Positions 59,490 through 64,000 of a stretch of 64,000 nt of DNA are shown here, in pieces; positions within the stretch are counted from its first letter, which is position 1, and each line of letters starts with the position of its first letter. The notes under the pieces were generated by a model. It saw only the letters and a list, made by a program, of their open reading frames with translations. It was not told the DNA's origin and searched no databases. The stretch spans positions 62,001 through 126,000 of the forward strand of contig SIAO01000001.1 in NCBI GenBank assembly GCA_009691765.1. Reading direction: 5' to 3'. A program made the translations under genes and the position numbers. The stretch comes from Planctomycetota bacterium (GTDB lineage: Bacteria > Planctomycetota > GCA-002687715).

Positions 59490-60598
59490 GAATTGCTTTC
59501 CTTCACAGGCCCGGAGGCGCGTTTGCGGCTATAGAATGGCAGAATTGTTTTTTGAGCACCGACTTCGTTGCGGCGGATACGCACGCTGAGCGCGGCGTCT
59601 GCATCGAGCACGGCGCTATCGATGCGAGCGGTGGCGATGTTGCGCCCCAAAGTGGGGGAACGCGTGCCACTGCACACCACGCCGACCACTTGGCCCCCAG
59701 CAACGATTTCGTGTCCTTGGCGTGGAATTTGAGGACCATCCACGAACAGCGCGCAGAGCCGTCGCATGGGAGCGCTCTGGGAAAGTGCAGCAATGCGCGG
59801 CGAGCCGATGTAATCGGCCTTGGAGCGCAGCGCGTGATCCAACGCCGCTTCGAAGGGATTAACGGTCAGATCCATTTCGTGGCCATACAGGGGCATGCCG
59901 GCTTCGAGTCGCAGGGTGTCGCGACAACCGAGTCCGCAGGGCCGAGCGCCAAGGTCCTCTCCGGCTTGCAGTGCCGCCTTGAACAGCGCACAGGCATGGT
60001 CGCGCGGCACGAGAATCTCGAACCCGTCTTCGCCGGTGTAGCCCGTGCGCGACACGGTGAGGTTTCCGAAATCGCTCGGGCCATCTACGAAGCAGTAGTA
60101 CTTCAGGCTGGTTGCGAACCCGAGTCCGAGCCGCTGCATCAGGGTCGCAGCGTTTGGCCCCTGCAGCGCCACCATGGCGATGTCTTCAGAATCATCGCGC
60201 ACCGTTGCACCAAGGCGCTTGGCTTCAGCGTGAATGACTTCCAAGTCAGCGCTGCGGTTGCCCGCGTTAATCACAAGCAGGAATCCATCGGTTTCACGCG
60301 AGATGAGAATGTCATCCAACACCGTGCCTTCAGGCGTGAGCATGAGCGCGTAACGCACGCGACCGAGCTGCATGGACTCGGCATCAAAAGTTTGTACGCG
60401 GTTGGCCAACGCCATGGCGCGAGGGCCGGTGAAGCGCACGCGCCCCATGTGGGAAAGATCGAACACGCCGACAGCATTGCGCACCGTTTGATGTTCCGCA
60501 GTGATGTCTTGGTAGAGGACCGGCATTTCGAAGCCAGCGAACTCCACCAAGCGTGCGCCGAGTTCGGCGTGCAACGAATTCAGGACGGTCTTCTGCAT
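59486..60598 (-). CDS. gcvT: Glycine cleavage system T protein (aminomethyltransferase)
   Basis: 370 residues. GcvT releases ammonia from aminomethyl-lipoyl-GcvH and transfers the one-carbon unit to tetrahydrofolate. Family features: 'VGVFDLSHMGRVRFTGP', 'YTGEDGFEI' and 'GLGCRDTLRLEAGMPLYGHE', with the conserved aspartate in 'CRDTLRLE'. First gene of gcvT-gcvH-gcvPA-gcvPB-lipoate ligase, read leftward. No glycine riboswitch was recognised in the 147-base upstream region. Confidence 0.97.
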   Translation of the reverse strand: MQKTVLNSLHAELGARLVEFAGFEMPVLYQDITAEHQTVRNAVGVFDLSHMGRVRFTGPRAMALANRVQTFDAESMQLGRVRYALMLTPEGTVLDDILISRETDGFLLVINAGNRSADLEVIHAEAKRLGATVRDDSEDIAMVALQGPNAATLMQRLGLGFATSLKYYCFVDGPSDFGNLTVSRTGYTGEDGFEILVPRDHACALFKAALQAGEDLGARPCGLGCRDTLRLEAGMPLYGHEMDLTVNPFEAALDHALRSKADYIGSPRIAALSQSAPMRRLCALFVDGPQIPRQGHEIVAGGQVVGVVCSGTRSPTLGRNIATARIDSAVLDADAALSVRIRRNEVGAQKTILPFYSRKRASGPVKESNS

Positions 60599-60745
60599 GG
60601 GCGGCCCATTGTGCTTCAGGGATTGCGGGCATCAATCCCAAGGCTTGCGAGTTTCGAGCCGCTGAGCAGCGGCGGAACCTGACAAGCTCGAGGGCTGTTC
60701 TGGTCGAAGAAACAGGCGGCGAAAAGGGGTAACTCATCGCTCAGC
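60599..60745. other. Divergent intergenic region between gcvT and the MglA-like gene
   Basis: Contains a palindromic hairpin, CCGCT-GAGC-AGCGG (60659-60672). No gene, clear promoter or known riboswitch was identified. Confidence 0.5.
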
Positions 60746-61459
60746 ATGGAACTTAACGCAGCCACAGGCATTCTGACGTTTCGGATCCTGATCTCGGGAC
60801 CGGACGGAGCCACCAAATACCGCAATCTGATGGGTTTGCGCGAAGCTCTTCCGCGCGGCGAGGCTGGCGAGGTGAGTGTGATGCACGCCAGCGGCGACCG
60901 CGTCGCGAGCTTCGTGCACCGCCCCAAAGCGGCGCAACGGCGGGGCTTTCAATGTAATTTCCTGCTGGTGGCCGCCCCAGGAGCCGTTGGGGCACCAGCA
61001 CTCGACCGCTTGTTGACTCAATCTGCTGATGCCGTGGTGTTCTTGCCGCGCCGCGACGAACCGGGTGGCTCCGCGACTCGTAGCGCCTGGGATCTGTGCA
61101 TCCAGGATGTTCGCGGCGGACCGCGAAGCGACCGTGTCGCGATCTTTGCGATCGACTACTGCGACGTTCCGGATCGGGCAGGCACAACGGGGCTTTACCG
61201 CGCGGATGCGAGTGTTGAAGTCGTACCCTCGCCTGGTGACACCGAGCGCTCAATGCTGGAGATCTACGACAAGGTCCGTCAAGAAGTGCTGCGCCGGTTC
61301 GATGGTCTCGACCGCGCTGAACTCGCAAAACTGGAACACACACGCACGGCACACAGGCCTTCGCAGCGAATCAGGCGCAGCGTGTGGATCTGGGGCGCGG
61401 CTGCATTCGGACTCACGGGATTGAGTTTGCTGGCGTGGTTGGCTGCAGGCTCGCTCTGA
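60746..61459 (+). CDS. MglA-like pseudo-GTPase with C-terminal membrane anchor
   Basis: 237 residues. The order of elements resembles MglA/Ras-like small GTPases: an N-terminal strand and loop 'ILISGPDGATKYRNLMGL' where MglA has GPxxxGKTT, then 'FLLVAAPGAVGAPALDRLL' matching the MglA 'TVPGQVFY' switch II area, then 'ADAVVFLPRR' like 'ADGVVFVADS'. The P-loop glycine and Ser/Thr are lost (residues 18-25 read GPDGATKY), so nucleotide binding is doubtful. A membrane helix (about 213-235) ends the protein. The relationship is inferred by eye and moderately certain. Confidence 0.6.
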   Translation: MELNAATGILTFRILISGPDGATKYRNLMGLREALPRGEAGEVSVMHASGDRVASFVHRPKAAQRRGFQCNFLLVAAPGAVGAPALDRLLTQSADAVVFLPRRDEPGGSATRSAWDLCIQDVRGGPRSDRVAIFAIDYCDVPDRAGTTGLYRADASVEVVPSPGDTERSMLEIYDKVRQEVLRRFDGLDRAELAKLEHTRTAHRPSQRIRRSVWIWGAAAFGLTGLSLLAWLAAGSL

Positions 61460-61729
61460 TCAAGCACCTTCTTGGCTGTGACGCAGCCACGCGACGCGCA
61501 AGCCGTGCAGCGCGTGCTTCAGGAGCTTCTCTTCTTCGGCGGTGAGATGCCCTTCCGTCTTTTCCTGAAGCATCTCCAGCATGCCGATGTTGAAGCGCGC
61601 GCGCGGCAGTGACACATGAGTTTCGCCGGTGACGGGATTGGGCATTTCACCGAGTTCGATGCCCGCAGTTGTGAAGAGCTGCAGCACCAGATGCTCGAAC
61701 GCCGGTTCTGGCAACTCTTCTGCGCTCAC
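61460..61729 (-). CDS. DUF1844-family protein
   Basis: 89 residues. The pattern '[20 protein letters not shown]' followed by '[19 protein letters not shown]' and '[14 protein letters not shown]' is that of DUF1844, a small helical family of unknown role often near pyrG or translation genes. The start is a GTG (61727-61729) overlapping the pyrG stop in a GTGA, with AAGGAG seven bases upstream. The longer open frame back into pyrG is not used. Confidence 0.85.
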   Translation of the reverse strand: MSAEELPEPAFEHLVLQLFTTAGIELGEMPNPVTGETHVSLPRARFNIGMLEMLQEKTEGHLTAEEEKLLKHALHGLRVAWLRHSQEGA

Positions 61730-63366
61730 CGAGGTTCTCCTTGAACCGACGTCTTGGCTCGCTTGGCCCGTGCACGCAGTTGCGCGGCGCGCACGAAGCC
61801 GCGGAATAATGGATGCGGCGCCAGAGGCTTGCTCTGGAACTCCGGATGGAACTGCACTGCCACGAACCACGGATGATCTGGATACTCGATGATTTCGACG
61901 AGGTCCTTCTCGGTGTAGAGGCCTGAAATCACCAAGCCCTTCGCGGTCAAGAGTTGGCGATAGCGGTTGTTCACTTCAAAGCGGTGGCGGTGTCGCTCAC
62001 TGATGAGGTCGCGGCCGTAGATCGAGTGAGCCAGCGTTCCGGATTGCAGTGTGCAAGGGTAGGCGCCGAGACGCATAGTGCCGCCCTTGTTCTCAACGCC
62101 TTTCTGCTCGTCCATCAGGTCAATGACGGGCACAGGGCAATCGGCGTCGAATTCGGTGGAGTTTGCGGGGCCGAGACCACAGACATTGCGCGCGAACTCG
62201 ATGACTGCCATCTGCATGCCGAGGCAGATGCCGAAGAAGGGCAGCCCGTTTTCACGTGCGTAGCGGACGGATTCCATCTTGCCCTGAATGCCACGATGCC
62301 CGAAACCGCCAGGCACCAACAAGCCATCGACATGCTTCAAATGGACTTCGGCGCCGTCGCGCTCCACCGCCTCAGCGTCGATCTTCACGACACGCACTTT
62401 GACTTTGTGACTGATGCCGGCGTGAGCGAGTGATTCGTAGATGGACTTGTAGCTGTCGTTGAGCTGCATGTACTTGCCGCACACGCCGATGACGACTTCT
62501 TCGTCCAGATTGCGCACCGTGTTCACCATTTCGCGCCAGTCGTCCATGTGCAATTCGCCAGCGGAAAGCTGGAGGCGGCGCACGATGAGTTCGTCCAAGC
62601 CATGCTCTTGGAGCATCAGGGGAACTTCGTAGATGGTGGTGGTGACATCGCACTCTTCGATCACGGCTTCGCGCGGCACGTTGCAAAACATCGAGAGCTT
62701 GCTGCGCATGTCGTCACCCATAGTGCGTTCGGTGCGGCACACCAAGACATCGGGCTGAATGCCGATCTGGCGTAGCTGCGCGACGGAATGCTGCGACGGT
62801 TTGGTCTTCAGTTCGCCGGCAGCCTTGATGTAGGGGATGAGCGTCAAGTGAATGAACATCACCTTGTCTCTGCCCTGCTCCAATGCGAATTGCCGAATGG
62901 CTTCAAGGAAAGGGAGGCTCTCGATGTCGCCGACTGTGCCGCCAACTTCCGTGATAACCACATCCACATCTTGGGTGGCCATCTTCAGCACGGCAGCTTT
63001 GATCTCGTTGGTGATGTGGGGAACCACCTGAACGGTGCTGCCCAAGTACTCACCGCGTCGCTCTTTCTCGATCACAGAAAGATAAATGCGCCCCGTGGTG
63101 TAGTTGCTGGATTTGGTGATCGGGGAGTGCGTGAAGCGCTCGTAGTGCCCAAGGTCGAGGTCGGTTTCGCCACCGTCGTCGGTGACATACACCTCGCCAT
63201 GTTGATAGGGACTCATCGTGCCAGGATCGACGTTGATGTACGGATCCAGTTTCTGCATGCCGACGCGCAATCCACGTCGTTCGAGCAGCAAGCCGATGGA
63301 CGCTGCGGTCAGGCCCTTGCCCAGCGAAGACACAACGCCGCCTGTGACAAAGATGTACCGCGCCAT
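61726..63366 (-). CDS. pyrG: CTP synthase
   Basis: 546 residues, normal length. The synthetase domain starts '[20 protein letters not shown]' with '[20 protein letters not shown]'. The glutamine amidotransferase domain carries the nucleophile cysteine in 'FFGICLGMQ' and the His-x-Glu in 'QFHPEFQS'. It makes CTP from UTP, ATP and glutamine. It is two bases after kdsB, whose enzyme consumes CTP to activate KDO, and overlaps the DUF1844 gene. Confidence 0.98.
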   Translation of the reverse strand: MARYIFVTGGVVSSLGKGLTAASIGLLLERRGLRVGMQKLDPYINVDPGTMSPYQHGEVYVTDDGGETDLDLGHYERFTHSPITKSSNYTTGRIYLSVIEKERRGEYLGSTVQVVPHITNEIKAAVLKMATQDVDVVITEVGGTVGDIESLPFLEAIRQFALEQGRDKVMFIHLTLIPYIKAAGELKTKPSQHSVAQLRQIGIQPDVLVCRTERTMGDDMRSKLSMFCNVPREAVIEECDVTTTIYEVPLMLQEHGLDELIVRRLQLSAGELHMDDWREMVNTVRNLDEEVVIGVCGKYMQLNDSYKSIYESLAHAGISHKVKVRVVKIDAEAVERDGAEVHLKHVDGLLVPGGFGHRGIQGKMESVRYARENGLPFFGICLGMQMAVIEFARNVCGLGPANSTEFDADCPVPVIDLMDEQKGVENKGGTMRLGAYPCTLQSGTLAHSIYGRDLISERHRHRFEVNNRYRQLLTAKGLVISGLYTEKDLVEIIEYPDHPWFVAVQFHPEFQSKPLAPHPLFRGFVRAAQLRARAKRAKTSVQGEPR

Positions 63367-63368
63367 GC

Positions 63369-64000
63369 TTACGACCTCCCCTGAACCGGACCGTTCCCGC
63401 GCAACCGCTCTTCGAAGGCCTTGAAGTCCGCTTCGGTGTCGATCCCGTGCGGGCTCTTCGAGGCTTGCGTGACATGGACCGCGATTCCGTTCTCAAGGAG
63501 TCGAAGTTGTTCGAGCGCTTCGATGCGTTCCAACTCGGATTCCGGGAGAGCGAGAAATCGTTCCAAGGCCGCGCGACGGTAAGCGTAGACCCCGATGTGC
63601 AGAAGTGGCCAGCCTCCGCCTTCTACAGGCCCAGTCTTGGAATGCGGGATCGCCGCTCGTGAGAAGTACAGAGCTCGTCCGTTGGCGGCGCACACGACCT
63701 TCACTCGGTTGGGGTCGCTGACGCTTTGACCGGTTGGCCACGGGGCGGCCGCTGTGGCCACACCCAGTTCGGGATTCGAGCGCAAAGCGCGGATGAGCGT
63801 GTCCACCAATTCAGGACCCATGTCTGGCTCGTCGCCTTGAACATTCACGATGATGTCGGCGTTGAGGCGCGGCAAGAGCTCGCCGATGCGATCCGTGCCA
63901 GTGCGGGCCGTGGCTGAAGTCATGACTGCGACACCACCGAAGTCTTGAACTGTGGCCAAGATGCGCTGGTCATCGGTGGCGACCACGATTTCGGACACTT
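63369..64000 (-). CDS. kdsB: CMP-KDO synthetase (3-deoxy-manno-octulosonate cytidylyltransferase), 5' end outside window
   Basis: About 209 residues are visible. Roughly the first 40, including the nucleotide-binding start of the family, lie beyond the right edge. The visible part begins at 'EIVVATDD' and contains 'SGTDRIGE'-type sequence (here '[11 protein letters not shown]'), '[15 protein letters not shown]', '[11 protein letters not shown]' and '[12 protein letters not shown]', all characteristic of KdsB. It activates KDO with CTP for lipopolysaccharide core synthesis, so the cell should have a KDO-containing outer membrane. pyrG follows two bases after its stop. Confidence 0.95.
   Translation of the reverse strand, partial: VSEIVVATDDQRILATVQDFGGVAVMTSATARTGTDRIGELLPRLNADIIVNVQGDEPDMGPELVDTLIRALRSNPELGVATAAAPWPTGQSVSDPNRVKVVCAANGRALYFSRAAIPHSKTGPVEGGGWPLLHIGVYAYRRAALERFLALPESELERIEALEQLRLLENGIAVHVTQASKSPHGIDTEADFKAFEERLRGNGPVQGRS

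Noticed and set aside
60599-60745. Glycine riboswitch upstream of gcvT
   Set aside because: The minus strand lacks the conserved glycine-aptamer core. A loosely similar GGCGGCGAAAAGGGGTAA occurs on the wrong strand for gcvT and without the rest of the motif.
1-64000. CRISPR arrays, insertion sequences, rRNA or prophage genes
   Set aside because: No regularly spaced direct repeats, transposase motifs, terminal inverted repeats flanking a gene, or rRNA segments were seen on reading through.

Overview
The window is GC-rich bacterial chromosomal DNA with dense, tightly packed genes and no mobile element, rRNA or CRISPR array that I could see. It most likely comes from a member of the Planctomycetota. 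Three things support this: remnants of a planctomycete-type cytochrome/DUF1553 gene beside a DUF1501 gene, a secreted lamin-tail-domain protein of a planctomycete style, and a secreted heparinase II/III-like lyase. A CMP-KDO synthetase (kdsB) implies an outer membrane with KDO-containing lipopolysaccharide. The assignment is an inference from gene content, not from a marker phylogeny.

Layout. 1-7.6 kb: an unknown membrane-anchored protein, a lamin-tail-domain secreted protein, and a leftward nusA-infB-rbfA operon whose leader carries an intrinsic terminator. 7.6-12.7 kb: a rightward run of degenerate sensor kinase, NtrC-type regulator, thiS, thiG, CPBP protease and gamma-carbonic anhydrase. 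12.7-20 kb: a decayed secreted-protein gene, an RluA-family pseudouridine synthase, a SpoU methyltransferase, a membrane-anchored trypsin-like protease and hutH-hutU (HutH has Cys in place of the MIO-forming Ser). 20-24 kb: flippase plus two glycosyltransferases. 24-28 kb: FHA protein, ABC exporter, rsfS and a lipoprotein. 28-33.5 kb: DinG-like helicase, an ECF sigma factor behind a near-consensus sigma-54 promoter, tRNA-Met, two genes collapsed by internal deletion, ychF and a solitary GroES.

33.7-45.5 kb: heparinase-like lyase, rpmB, leuS, a BON-like protein, a frameshifted gene, an EboE-like TIM-barrel protein, a DapB-like dehydrogenase and queG. 45.6-52 kb: a TetR regulator and a three-subunit molybdenum hydroxylase resembling 4-hydroxybenzoyl-CoA reductase, facing a MocA-like cytidylyltransferase and an RlmI-type methyltransferase. 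52-55.7 kb: a second flippase-glycosyltransferase module. 55.6-60.6 kb: a complete leftward glycine-cleavage operon, gcvT-gcvH-gcvPA-gcvPB, closed by a lipoate-ligase-like gene that could lipoylate GcvH. 60.7-64 kb: an MglA-like protein lacking a proper P-loop, then kdsB-pyrG-DUF1844 running leftward, with kdsB cut by the window end.

The most unusual signals are the natural Ser-to-Cys HutH, the probable nusA attenuator, sigma-54 control of an ECF sigma gene, two adjacent genes reduced to their ends, a kinase that has lost its ATP-binding motifs, a membrane-tethered pseudo-GTPase, and a TetR gene that looks leaderless with a palindrome over its start codon.
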